Position numbers and translations under genes: made by a program. From DASQFQ01 sp963722815 (GTDB lineage: Bacteria > Actinomycetota > Thermoleophilia > Solirubrobacterales > Solirubrobacteraceae), in the NCBI GenBank assembly GCA_963722815.1, contig CAVROM010000017.1, forward strand, positions 1 to 55,248: DNA of 55,248 nucleotides, given 5' to 3'. Below, in pieces: positions 25,544 to 34,015 of the stretch (positions are counted from its first letter, which is position 1; the number at the start of each line of letters is the position of its first letter). The notes below the pieces were generated by a model. It did not search any database, was not told the DNA's origin, and worked only from the letters and a program-made list of their open reading frames with translations.

Positions 25544-26784
25544 GTGCCGGCCGTCACCTACACCACCCACGGGCTCGTGCTGACCGAGCACGAGTTCTCG
25601 CTCCCGCTCGACCACGACCGGCCCGGCGGCGAGTCGATCACCGTCTTCGCGCGCGAGGTCGCCGACCCCGGCGGCCCCGACCGCCCGTTCCTCGTCTTCC
25701 TCCAGGGCGGCCCCGGCTTCGAGGCGCCGCGGCCGACGCGGCACCCGAGCTCCCCGGGCTGGCTCGAGCGGGCGCTGCGAGGACTTCCGCGTCCTGATGC
25801 TCGACCAGCGCGGCACCGGCCGCTCGACGCCGGTCGGCGCGCTGCCCGGCCTCACGCCGCCGAGCAGGCCGACTACCTCAAGCACTTCCGCGCCGACTCG
25901 ATCGTGCGCGACGCCGAGGCGATCCGCGCCGAGCTGGGCGTGGAGCGCTGGAGCGTGCTCGGCCAGAGCTTCGGCGGCTTCTGCGTCATGACCTACCTCT
26001 CGATCGCGCCCGAGGGCCTGCGCGAGGCGTTCATCACCGGCGGGCTGGCGCCGGTCGGGCGGCCCGTCGACGACATCTATCGCGCGACCTACGCGCGCAT
26101 GCTGGAGCGCAACCGGCGCTACTACGAGCGCTACCCGGACGACCGCGCGCGGGTGCGCGCGCTCCTCGGGCGGCTCGACGCGGAGCCGCTCATCCTGCCG
26201 ACCGGCGACCGCCTCACCGCCCGGCGCTTCCGCCAGGCGGGCAACAAGCTCGGGATGAGCGACGGCGCCGAGCGAGCTGCACGCGCTGGTCGAGCTCCCG
26301 CCCGACTCGCCGGCGTTCCGGCACGACGCGGAGGACCTGCTCGGCTTCGAGCGCAACCCGATCTACGCGATCCTGCACGAGTCCTCGTATGCCGACGGCG
26401 TCGCGACGCGCTGGTCGGCGGAGCGGGTCATGCCGGCCGAGTACGCCGGCACGCCCGAGCTCTTCACCGGCGAGCACGTCTTCCCCTGGATGTTCGAGGA
26501 CTACGGCGCGCTCGCGCCGCTGCGCGAGGCGGCCGAGACTGCTCGCCGCCCACGAGTGGCCGCGGCTGTACGACGCCGAGCGGCTACGCGCGAACGAGGT
26601 GCCGGTCGCGGCGGCGGTCTACGCCGAGGACCCCTACGTCGAGCGCGCGTTCTCGGAGAAGACCGCCGCGCTGATCCGCGGCGCGCGCGCCTGGGTCACC
26701 AGCGAGTACGAGCACAACGGCCTGCGCGCGGACGGCGACCGCATCCTCGGCCGCCTGATCGACCTCGCCCGCGGGCGGGCCTGA
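25544..26784 (+). CDS. Proline iminopeptidase-like S33 hydrolase, apparent frameshifts
   Basis: Joined across frames this is a peptidase S33-type alpha/beta hydrolase of about 415 residues, releasing N-terminal residues from peptides. The oxyanion strand is LVFLQGGPGFEAPRP, the family signature is MLDQRGTGRSTPVG, and the nucleophile elbow is SVLGQSFGGFC. A C-terminal GEHVFPWMFEDY carries the catalytic His region. Frame changes occur near 25784, 25857, 26270 and 26537. Each is repaired by adding back a GC/CG unit or a single C, and the protein continues without loss, so sequencing error is the likelier cause. It begins with GTG at 25544, five bases after the cupin stop. Confidence 0.82.
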
Positions 26785-26785
26785 G

Positions 26786-27148
26786 CTACGTCGCGGTCGG
26801 CTCGGAGCCCTCGAGCGGGACGGCCACCCAGGTGCCCTTGACCCGCTTGGCAAGACCGGCGGCGTCGAGCTTGCGCAGCGTCTCTCGCAGCTCCGGCTCC
26901 GGGATGTCGAGCTCGCCGAGCAGGTGCTTCACCGAGCGGCCCTCGGGCGTCTCGGCGAGCCGCGTGTAGACGACCCGTCGTTGTCGCGGCTGAACGTTCA
27001 GCGTGGCGGAATCAACCGTTTGGGGCAAGGTATACGTCCTCTCTGCCGGGGCCTTGGGGCCCGGGCGACTATGTAACGAATGATACCAGCGTGGCGCGTA
27101 CGGCAGGTCGTCCTCGACTGTCCCCGTCGCCAGCGCCGCCTTCGCCAT
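26786..27148 (-). CDS. Small winged-helix protein
   Basis: A 120-residue protein. The first 50 residues look disordered (PRWYHSLHSRPGPKAPAERTYTLPQ). Residues about 60-115 form a probable winged helix: VVYTRLAETPEGRSVKHLLGELDIPEPELRETLRKLDAAGLAKRVKGTWVAV, with helix-turn-helix and a beta wing. This resembles MarR/IclR-like DNA-binding modules, so a small transcription factor is plausible. The start is uncertain because no good ribosome-binding site precedes the ATG at 27148. It converges with the S33 hydrolase gene one base away. Confidence 0.6.
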   Translation of the reverse strand: MAKAALATGTVEDDLPYAPRWYHSLHSRPGPKAPAERTYTLPQTVDSATLNVQPRQRRVVYTRLAETPEGRSVKHLLGELDIPEPELRETLRKLDAAGLAKRVKGTWVAVPLEGSEPTAT

Positions 27149-27468
27149 TCGAGCCCGCGCCCGCCCATCGTAGACTCGCGTCGGGTGCGCCCCAGCGCAG
27201 CCCGCCTCCTCCCCTCCGGGCGCAGTCGCCCGCGCGAAGCGCGCAGCGCCTCTCTCTCGCCGGCGTCCCGAGCTCAGAAGCTCCGTGACCCCACCGCCTT
27301 GACCTCCTCCCGCCACACTCCCTCCGCCGCCCGCGCCGCCCCCGACACCCTCGGCCACCAGGAACGCCCCACCACCTCCGCGCGCAGTCCCGCCCCGATC
27401 CCTCCTGCCCTCCCTCCTGCCCGCTACTCCCCCACCCCCCGACGCGTCTCGGGCAGGCAGCCCCACGT
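27149..27468. other. Pyrimidine-biased gap without a gene
   Basis: Bases 27150-27468 show no convincing coding frame. From about 27190 the plus strand is strikingly C-rich and G-poor, with runs of CTCC, CCGCC and CCCCACC up to 27443, so the minus strand is a long purine-biased tract. This is the region just after the lipase stop, read on the minus strand. The bias could reflect an untranslated region or a mutated old gene. Confidence 0.4.
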
Positions 27469-28239
27469 CTACGGCACGAGGGCGTCGCCGATCACGCGGT
27501 ACGCCTTGCGGTTGTAGGCGAGCCCGATGTGGCTGCCGGTCACTTCCACGTTGCGCGCGTACGGCACGGTGCACGCCTCCCACCACACGACGCCGTCCCC
27601 GCGCGAATAGATCGACAGCAGCGGCACCGAGGACGGGAACTCGCCCGCGAAGTCGTGCGTGAAGCGGCAGCGGCAGGTGTCGGTGAAGCAGCCGTTCTTG
27701 GCCACCCGGTCGGTGGTCTGGACGTGGACCCAGCGCACGGCCGCGACCGCCGCGCGGGTCGGGATCGAGATGTCGAAGGCGGTGTCGAGCCCCGAGCCCA
27801 GCGTGATCACGCGCGAGACGAGGTCGGGCCGGCGGTGCCCGAGCGCCTTGGCGAAGTGGCCGCCGCGCGAGTGGCCGATCAGCGCCAGCGGGCGGCCGGT
27901 GTCGCCGGCGATCCGCTCCGCGCGGGCCTCCAGCGCGTCGAGCGCGCGATCGGAGCAGCCGACGTTCCAGGCGATGCCCGAGCGGTGCGGCCGGTGGCCC
28001 ATCCGGTCGAGCCACCCGCCCATCACCGACAGCGACGTGTCCCCGGCCAGGAAGCCCGGGATCAGCATCACCGGGCCGCCGTCACCGCGCGGCACGCCGC
28101 GGCCCGCGAACACGGGATCGAGCATCAGCCGGCCGAGCTCGGCCTGCCAGCGCAGCTCCGCGCCGTGCCGGCCCCACCAGCGCCGCGGCGCGTCGGGAGC
28201 CGCGGGTGGGGGAGGGGTGGGATCGAACGCCTCGGGCAT
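27469..28239 (-). CDS. Lipase-like alpha/beta hydrolase
   Basis: A 256-residue hydrolase with the esterase box LIGHSRGGHF. An early oxyanion segment VMLIPGFLAGDTSLSVMGGWL follows the style of triacylglycerol lipases, and the acid and His lie in LLSIYSRGDGVVWWE and VTGSHIGLAYNRKAY. The CFTDTCRCRF cysteines may pair. No clear signal peptide is seen; the N-terminus is Pro-rich. The start is set at the ATG at 28239. It diverges from the phosphoesterase gene across 76 bases. Confidence 0.8.
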   Translation of the reverse strand: MPEAFDPTPPPPAAPDAPRRWWGRHGAELRWQAELGRLMLDPVFAGRGVPRGDGGPVMLIPGFLAGDTSLSVMGGWLDRMGHRPHRSGIAWNVGCSDRALDALEARAERIAGDTGRPLALIGHSRGGHFAKALGHRRPDLVSRVITLGSGLDTAFDISIPTRAAVAAVRWVHVQTTDRVAKNGCFTDTCRCRFTHDFAGEFPSSVPLLSIYSRGDGVVWWEACTVPYARNVEVTGSHIGLAYNRKAYRVIGDALVP

Positions 28240-28315
28240 CGTCAGGGTTCCTACCACCTCGAGCGGCAGCCGAGTGGCATCCTCCCCGGGAGGAGGCGAC
28301 CCTGGGGAGGGGCTC

Positions 28316-29982
28316 ATGGCACGGTTGATGAGGCGCGCGATGCTGGCCGGACTGATGGGAGCGACGCTGCTCGCGCCACCGGCGATGGCGTCAGGCGACC
28401 CACGGCCCGGCCTCGCCAAGGTCGACCACTTCGTGGTCATCTACGAGGAGAACCACTCCTTCGACAACCTCTACGGCGGCTGGGAGCGGCGTCAACGGCC
28501 TCCGCGACGCCGACCGCGCGCACACCCGCCAGGTCAGACAGGCCGGCGCGCCGTACAGTGCCTGCTCCAGAACGACGTCAACCTGACCTCGCCGCCGCTG
28601 CCGGCCGCTGCAGCGAACACCGCGCCCGCGTTCAGCAGCCACTTCCCCAACTCGCCGTTCAGGATCGACGACTACATCGCGCCCGAGGACACGACGTGCC
28701 CCGCGCCCGGGCGTGTCCGCGCCCAACGGCGTGCCCAAGGGCCGGGTGAGCCGGGCGGCTGCACGCGCGACCTCGTGCACCGCTTCTACCAGGAGCAGTA
28801 CCAGCTCGACGGCGGCCGGCAGGACCGCTACATGACCGGCTGCGACGCCGTCGGCCTGACCATGGGCCACTACGACACGCAGAAGCTGCCGATCTACGAG
28901 TACCTGCACAGCCGGCCACGCCGGACTACGCGATCGCCGACCGCTTCTTCCAGGCGGCGTTCGGCGGGTCGTTCCTCAACCACCAGTGGCTCGTGGCGGC
29001 GGGGACGCCGACCTTCTACGGCGCGCGAGGACGGCGGCGCCGACGACCTGCACTCGCTGGTGGACACGAACGGGATGCCGACGACGTACGCGCTCTACAC
29101 GGCGACGGGCGCGGTCAAGGACGCCGCGCTGACGACCCCTGCGCGGCCGCCGGCACGCGACCGGCCTCGCGTGCGGCGACTACGCGGTCAACACGATCCA
29201 GCCGCCCTACCAGCCCTTCGCACCGGGCACCCGTCGGCGAAGCAACTGCCGCCGCAGACGGCGCCGACCATCGGCGGCCGGCTGAGCGACAAGGGCGTCG
29301 ACTGGGCCTGGTACTCGGGCGGCTGGTCGAACGCGGACGGCGACGTCGGCGGCCCGGGCTGGACGAACGGGAGCCCCAGGGACCTGCACCGACCCGGAGA
29401 CGGCGAGCGGCGCGGTCTACCCGAACTGCCCGAACGCGCTGTTCCAGTACCACCACCAGCCGCTGAACTACTTCGAGGCCTACGCGCCCGGTACCGCCGC
29501 GCGCCCGCGGCACCTGCGCGACGAGGAGGAGTTCGAAGCGCTCGCGGCCCGGTCGAAGCGCCACTGCCGGCTCAAGCCGGTGAGCCTGATCAAGCCGGTC
29601 GGCGCCGAGAACGAGCACCCCGGCTACGCGAGCGAGCACGAGGGCTCCGACCACCTCGTCGACCTCCTGCAGTCGATCCAGGGTCGCGCTGCGCGAAGAA
29701 CACCATGGTGATCGTCACCTACGACGAGTTCGGCGGTCAGTGGGACCACGTCCCGCCGCCGGGCCAGGGCCGCGCGACGCGCGGCCCGCACGACAACATG
29801 GGCCCGTCGACGCGGATCCCCGCGCTGACGCTCGCGCCCGGGTTGCGGCACGGCTTCACGGTCGACCGCGCGTCGCACGACACCACGTCGATCATGGCCA
29901 CCATCGAGCACCGCTTCGGGCTGCGCTCGGTGTCCCGCCGCGACCGCCGCGTCCAGGACCTGTCGACGGTGTTCACCGCTGA
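28316..29982 (+). CDS. Secreted phosphoesterase (acid phosphatase/phospholipase C-like), many apparent frameshifts
   Basis: Joined across frames this is an exported protein of about 560 residues of the alkaline-phosphatase-fold phosphoesterase family. The signal peptide is MRRAMLAGLMGATLLAPPAMA. The metal site begins at VDHFVVIYEENHSFDNLYGGW (Glu-Asn), with later blocks CLLQNDVNLTSPPL, HRFYQEQYQLDGG, NTMVIVTYDEFGGQWDHVPPP and GPSTRIPALTLAP. About a dozen breaks are seen, near 28490, 28556, 28715, 28745, 28918, 29022, 29146, 29168, 29230, 29375 and 29690. All are net losses of one or two bases, and every segment remains well conserved, so this looks like poor consensus. The 3' end is uncertain (TGA near 29980). 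Confidence 0.8.
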
Positions 29983-29985
29983 GGC

Positions 29986-30273
29986 TCAGCGCGAGCGGGC
30001 GTGGAACACGTTGATCGCCGCGATGCACAGCCACGCGACGATCGTGGCGAACGTCCCGCCGACCGCGCCGAGGTTCGCCGAGGCGAGCGCGACGAGGATG
30101 CCGAGGGCGATCGAACCGAGCGCGAGCACGACGGTGACGCCTTCCTGCAGCGCCGTCGGGCGGCGACGCGCGCGCTGGAGCCGCTCGGCCACGGAGAGCA
30201 GCACGGCCTCGTCGTAATCGCGGCCCAGCTCGCGGCGTGTCTCAGCGGCGGCCCGGAGCTCGTCGGCGGTCAT
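29986..30273 (-). CDS. Small membrane protein, two transmembrane helices
   Basis: A 95-residue protein. An N-terminal amphipathic helix, ADELRAAAETRRELGRDYDEAVLLSVAERL, is followed by two membrane helices: GVTVVLALGSIALGILVALASANLG and GGTFATIVAWLCIAAINVFHA. The design resembles the small DUF1707/Phage_holin-like membrane proteins common in actinobacteria, but the family is not certain. It converges with the phosphoesterase gene and diverges from the tRNA-His gene. Confidence 0.65.
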   Translation of the reverse strand: MTADELRAAAETRRELGRDYDEAVLLSVAERLQRARRRPTALQEGVTVVLALGSIALGILVALASANLGAVGGTFATIVAWLCIAAINVFHARSR

Positions 30274-30414
30274 GCGGGCGACGAAAGCACCGCGGCCCGC
30301 GGCTTGCAAGCAACTGTGGAGTTGGCCTCAGCGCATTCGCCGGTTTGCCACAGTCCCGTATCGCATGCCCGCACCGGCCAAACGCCGCGTACTATGTGAC
30401 GCGCAGGTCGCCGT

Positions 30415-30488
30415 GGTGGGCGTAGCTCAGCTGGTAGAGCTCCTGGTTGTGGTCCAGGCGGTCGGGGGTTCGAGTCCCCTCGCTCACC
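30415..30488 (+). tRNA. tRNA-His (GTG anticodon)
   Basis: A complete cloverleaf is visible. The acceptor GTGGGCG (30416-30422) pairs with CGCTCAC (30481-30487). The D-arm is GCTC-AGCTGGTA-GAGC. The anticodon stem CCTGG/CCAGG has loop TTGTGGT, giving anticodon GTG (His). The T-arm is GGGGG-TTCGAGT-CCCCT. The extra G at 30415 opposite C at 30488 is the G-1:C73 identity pair unique to tRNA-His. No CCA is encoded. Read on the minus strand it yields the well-known spurious peptide ending TRTPDRLDHNQ. Confidence 0.97.
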
Positions 30489-30491
30489 TTG

Positions 30492-30539
<48 letters not shown>

Positions 30540-31497
30540 TCACGGATGCCGCCGAGCAGCGCGTTGTGCGTCACGGCGCTGTCGGTCAGCGACAGCGGCG
30601 CGCCGAACGGCCCTTCGGGGAACACCGCGTCATAGATGCCGCCGCCCCGGCCGATCGCGGTGTGACCGTCGGCGACGCCGACGTTGCCGCTGACGGCGCT
30701 GCGGGTGAGGCTCAGGCAGTCCTGGTCCGGATGGGCGGGGTCGTGGTCGGCCACCATGCCGGCGCCGAGCGCGAACACGTCGCCGTGCTCGCTCGCGGCC
30801 CGCACGCGGTTGCCGGCAACGAGGCGGGTCGGTGAGGTGGATGGCACCCGCGACCGCGAGCACTTCGACCCCGGCCGGGAACGCCGCCGCGAGCCGCGAC
30901 CGGTTGCCCGCGACCTCGCTGTCCCGGATGAAGGTCGGGCTCTGGGCGGAGAAGATGCCGCCGCCGTCGGCGAAGCGCCCGAGGCGCGAGCCCGCCAGCG
31001 CCTCGTTGCCGTCGACCCGGCTGCGGACGATCGTCAGCGTCCCCTGAGAGCTCTGGACGCCACCGCCCTGGGCGTCGGAGGCGACCGCCCCCCGGCCCGG
31101 ACAGCGCGCCGACGTGGTTGCCGGAGATCGAGGAATCGACGATCGCGAGGTTGCCCGAGTTCTCGATCCCGCCGCCCGCGGCGAGCGCGAACTCGCACTC
31201 GGTACCGCCGCAGTCCTGCCCTGCCGGCAGGCTGGCGGTCGCGAAGACCCGGTTGCCGGTCACGGCGACGCGGGTGAGCGTGACGTTGCCCCCCGGCACG
31301 AAGCGGCCGGGGTCCTCAAGCTGCGGCCCCGGCGGGACCTCGATGCCGCCGCCGAGCGCGAAGACGCCCGGCCGGCCGAGGAACACCTCCGACTGCGGGC
31401 TGGAGGTCGTGCGCCCGCCGGTGATCGTCAGGTCGCGGATGCCGACCGTCGGCGGGGTCGCGTCGAAGATCTCGCCGAGCGCGCGCGTGTGTGACAC
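30540..31497 (-). pseudogene. Right-handed beta-helix protein fragment, both ends missing
   Basis: Across two or three frames the minus strand encodes a repetitive parallel beta-helix protein with polymorphic-repeat rungs: VGIRDLTITGGRTTS, VTLTRVAVTGNRVF, LAIVDSSISGNHVG, LTIVRSRVDGNEALAGS, PTFIRDSEVAGNRS, LSLTRSAVSGNVGV and LSLTDSAVTHNALLGG. Such secreted proteins bind or cleave polysaccharide or mediate adhesion. The fragment lacks a signal peptide and N-terminal rungs: it opens abruptly at the 5' end of the transporter gene. It stops at the poly-G tract. Frame changes near 31094 and 30830 resemble the base losses elsewhere. It is probably an assembly-truncated piece of a normal gene. Confidence 0.65.
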
Positions 31498-31510
31498 CGT
31501 CTCGATCCGG

Positions 31511-32723
31511 ATGAGCGCCGTCCTGGCGTTCGTCGCGCTCGTCGCGGTGCTGGCGGCCGCGGTCGCGCGCTGGGCGCGGGTGCCGGACTGGGCGGTCGCG
31601 GCGGGCGCCGCCGCGCTCCTGGTCGCGACCGGATCGATCTCCGCCGACGGCGCGCGCGACGCGCTCGAGGACCTCGGGCCGACGGTCGGCTTCGCCGCCG
31701 CGCTGCTCGTGCTGGCCGACGGCTGCCGCCGCGCCGGGCTGTTCGCCTACTTCGGGGCCGCGATGGCGGCCGGGCGCCCGCGCTCGGCCGCGGCGGCTGC
31801 TGGGGCTCGTGTTCCTGGCCGCGGCCGGCACGACCGCGGTGCTGAGCCTCGACGCCACGATCGTGCTGCTCACGCCGGTGGTGTTCTCGACCGCCGCCCG
31901 CCTGCGCTTCAGCCCGCGCCCGCACGTGTACGCGTGCACCCACCTCGCCAACAGCGCGTCGCTGCTGCTGCCGGTCTCGAACCTGACCAACCTGCTGGCC
32001 TTCAACGCGAGCGGCCTGTCGTTCGCGCGCTTCGCCGCGCTGATGCTGCTGCCGTGGCTGGTGGCGATCGCGATCGAGTGGGTCGTGCTGGCGCGCGCGT
32101 TCCGGGGCGAGCTGGGGCTGCCGCGGCATCCGCGGACCGCCGAGCCGCCGACCGATCCGCCCGTCTTCGCGCTCGCCGTCCTCGCGCTCACGCTCGTGGG
32201 GTTCATGGTCGTCGAGCCGGTGTGGGCGGCGGTGGCTGGGGCGCTGGTGCTCGCCGTGCGCGGGCGGCCGTCGCCGCGCGAGCTCGCCGGCGCCGCGGAG
32301 CCGGGCTTCCTCGTGTTCGTGCTCGGGCTCGGCGTCGTCGTGGCGGCGGCGAGCGACCACGGCCTGCGCGATGCCGTCGATTCGCTCATTCCGCACGGCG
32401 CCGGCCTGCCGGCGCTGATCGCGATCGCAGTGCTCGCGGCTGTCGTCGCCAACCTGGTCAACAACCTGCCGGCGACGCTGATCATGCTGCCCGCCGTGGC
32501 GGCTGGCGGGGCCGGCCCGGTGCTGGCCATGCTCGTCGGCGTCAACGTCGGCCCGAACCTGTCCTACGTCGGCTCGCTGGCCACGCTGCTGTGGCGGCGG
32601 GTGATGCACGCGCACGACGAGCCGACCGACATCCGCTCGTTCACCGTGCTCGGTCTGAGCACCGTGCCCGCGATCCTGGTGGCGGCGACGCTCGGCCTGT
32701 GGTTGGCTCTGCAGGTCGTCTGA
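31511..32723 (+). CDS. ArsB/NhaD (SLC13-type) transporter, one apparent frameshift
   Basis: A membrane transporter of about 404 residues with 10-12 helices, related to ArsB/NhaD ion transporters. Family landmarks are the paired half-repeats SLDATIVLLTPVVFSTA and VANLVNNLPATLIMLP, with the re-entrant Asn/Asp sites, plus ANSASLLLPVSNLTNLLAF. The frame changes near 31787 in a GCGCGG run; adding one CG unit gives a smooth protein. The start at 31511 has no ribosome-binding site and abuts a suspect sequence junction, so the N-terminus may be incomplete. Its TGA overlaps the ATG of a universal stress protein gene, suggesting the Usp protein regulates or senses this transporter. Confidence 0.82.
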
Positions 32724-33130
32724 TGCGCGCGGTCGTGTGGATCATCGAGAGCCGGTGGGAGGACTGCGTCGACGCCGTCCCGGCCGGCGCCGACGTCACG
32801 CTCGTGCACGTCGCGCCCGGCGACGTCGAGGCGCTGATGCGCGGCACGCGGCTGGGGCACCACCGCCCGCCCCCGCCGGAGCTGGACCCGCACGCGGTCG
32901 TGGGCGAGGCCGCCGAGGAGCTGCTCGCCGAGGCGGCGGAGCGGCTCGGCCGGCCCGCTCGCACCGAGGCGCGCAGCGGCCGCCCCGAGCACGAGGTGAT
33001 CGCCGCGTGCGAGGGTGCCGACCTGCTCGTGCTCGCGCGCGACGGCGAGCCGCATCCCGGGCCGAAGAGCCTCAGCCCGCCCACGCGCTTCGTGGTCGAC
33101 CACGCGACCTGCGCCGTCCTGCTCGTATAG
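32723..33130 (+). CDS. Universal stress protein (UspA-like)
   Basis: A 135-residue cytoplasmic Usp domain. Strand one is RAVVWIIESRWEDCVDAV, followed by VTLVHVAPGDVEALM and a helical insertion EAAEELLAEAAERLGRP. The end is GADLLVLARDGEPHPGPKSLSPPTRFVVDHATCAVLLV, where the usual ATP-binding GxxG(S/T) appears as GPKSLSPPTRFVV. The site is thus partly altered. The ATG overlaps the transporter stop (TGATG). Coupled Usp proteins often sense nucleotides for ion transporters, which is inference here. Confidence 0.8.
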   Translation: MRAVVWIIESRWEDCVDAVPAGADVTLVHVAPGDVEALMRGTRLGHHRPPPPELDPHAVVGEAAEELLAEAAERLGRPARTEARSGRPEHEVIAACEGADLLVLARDGEPHPGPKSLSPPTRFVVDHATCAVLLV

Positions 33131-33140
33131 AAAGCCCGCC

Positions 33141-33986
33141 ATGGCCGACTCGCTCGCAGGCAGGACGCTGTTCATCACCGGCGGAAGCCGGGGCATCGGC
33201 CTCGCGATCGCGCTCCGCGCGGCGCGCGACGGCGCCAACGTCGCGCTGTTCGCCAAGACCGCCGAGCCGCACCCGAAGCTGCCCGGCACCGTCTACACCG
33301 CCGCCGCGGAGATCGAGCAGGCCGGTGGCAGCGCGCTGCCGATCGTCGGTGACGTCCGCGACGCCGACTCCGTCGCCTCCGCCGTCGAGCAGGCCGCCGA
33401 GCGCTTCGGCGGCATCGACATCCTCGTCAACAACGCCAGCGCGATCAGCCTGACCTCGATCGAGCAGACCGAGCCCAAGCGCTACGACCTGATGCAGTCG
33501 ATCAACGTCCGCGGGACGTTCCTGGCCACGCGGGCCTGCATCCCGCACCTCAAGCGCTCGGACAACGGCCACATCCTCACGCTCTCGCCGCCCATCAACC
33601 TCGACCCCGCCTGGCTCGGCCCGCACGCCGCCTACACGCTCTCGAAGTACGGCATGACGCTGCTCACGCTCGCCGCCGCGGAGGAGCTGCGCGAGGCCGG
33701 CGTGGCCGCCAACACGCTGTGGCCGCGCACGATCATCGCCACCGCCGCGGTCCAGAACCTGCTCGGCGGCGACGAGGCGATGAGCCGCGCCCGCACGCCG
33801 CAGATCTACGCCGACTCGGCCTACGAGATCCTCATCAAGCCGGCGCGCGAGTACACCGGCCAGGCGCTGATCGACGACGAGGTGCTGGCCGCCGCGGGCG
33901 TCACCGACCTCGAGCCCTACCGCGCCGCGGAGGGCGACGGCGAGCTGATCGCCGACCTATTCGTGGATCCCGCGCCACTTCGCTGA
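33141..33986 (+). CDS. SDR-family oxidoreductase (HSDL2-like)
   Basis: A 281-residue short-chain dehydrogenase/reductase. The cofactor motif TGGSRGIGLA lies at residues 14-23, the NNAS motif at ILVNNASAIS, and the catalytic Tyr-Lys at AYTLSKYGM. The usual catalytic Ser is near LTLSPPINL. The long TAEPHPKLPGTVYTAAAEIE insert after strand two is characteristic of the HSDL2-type subfamily, found in lipid metabolism. It lies 10 bases downstream of the Usp gene. The substrate is unknown. Confidence 0.9.
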   Translation: MADSLAGRTLFITGGSRGIGLAIALRAARDGANVALFAKTAEPHPKLPGTVYTAAAEIEQAGGSALPIVGDVRDADSVASAVEQAAERFGGIDILVNNASAISLTSIEQTEPKRYDLMQSINVRGTFLATRACIPHLKRSDNGHILTLSPPINLDPAWLGPHAAYTLSKYGMTLLTLAAAEELREAGVAANTLWPRTIIATAAVQNLLGGDEAMSRARTPQIYADSAYEILIKPAREYTGQALIDDEVLAAAGVTDLEPYRAAEGDGELIADLFVDPAPLR

Positions 33987-34015
33987 CGCGCGCCCGCTTC
34001 AGGCGGGAGGCTGGG

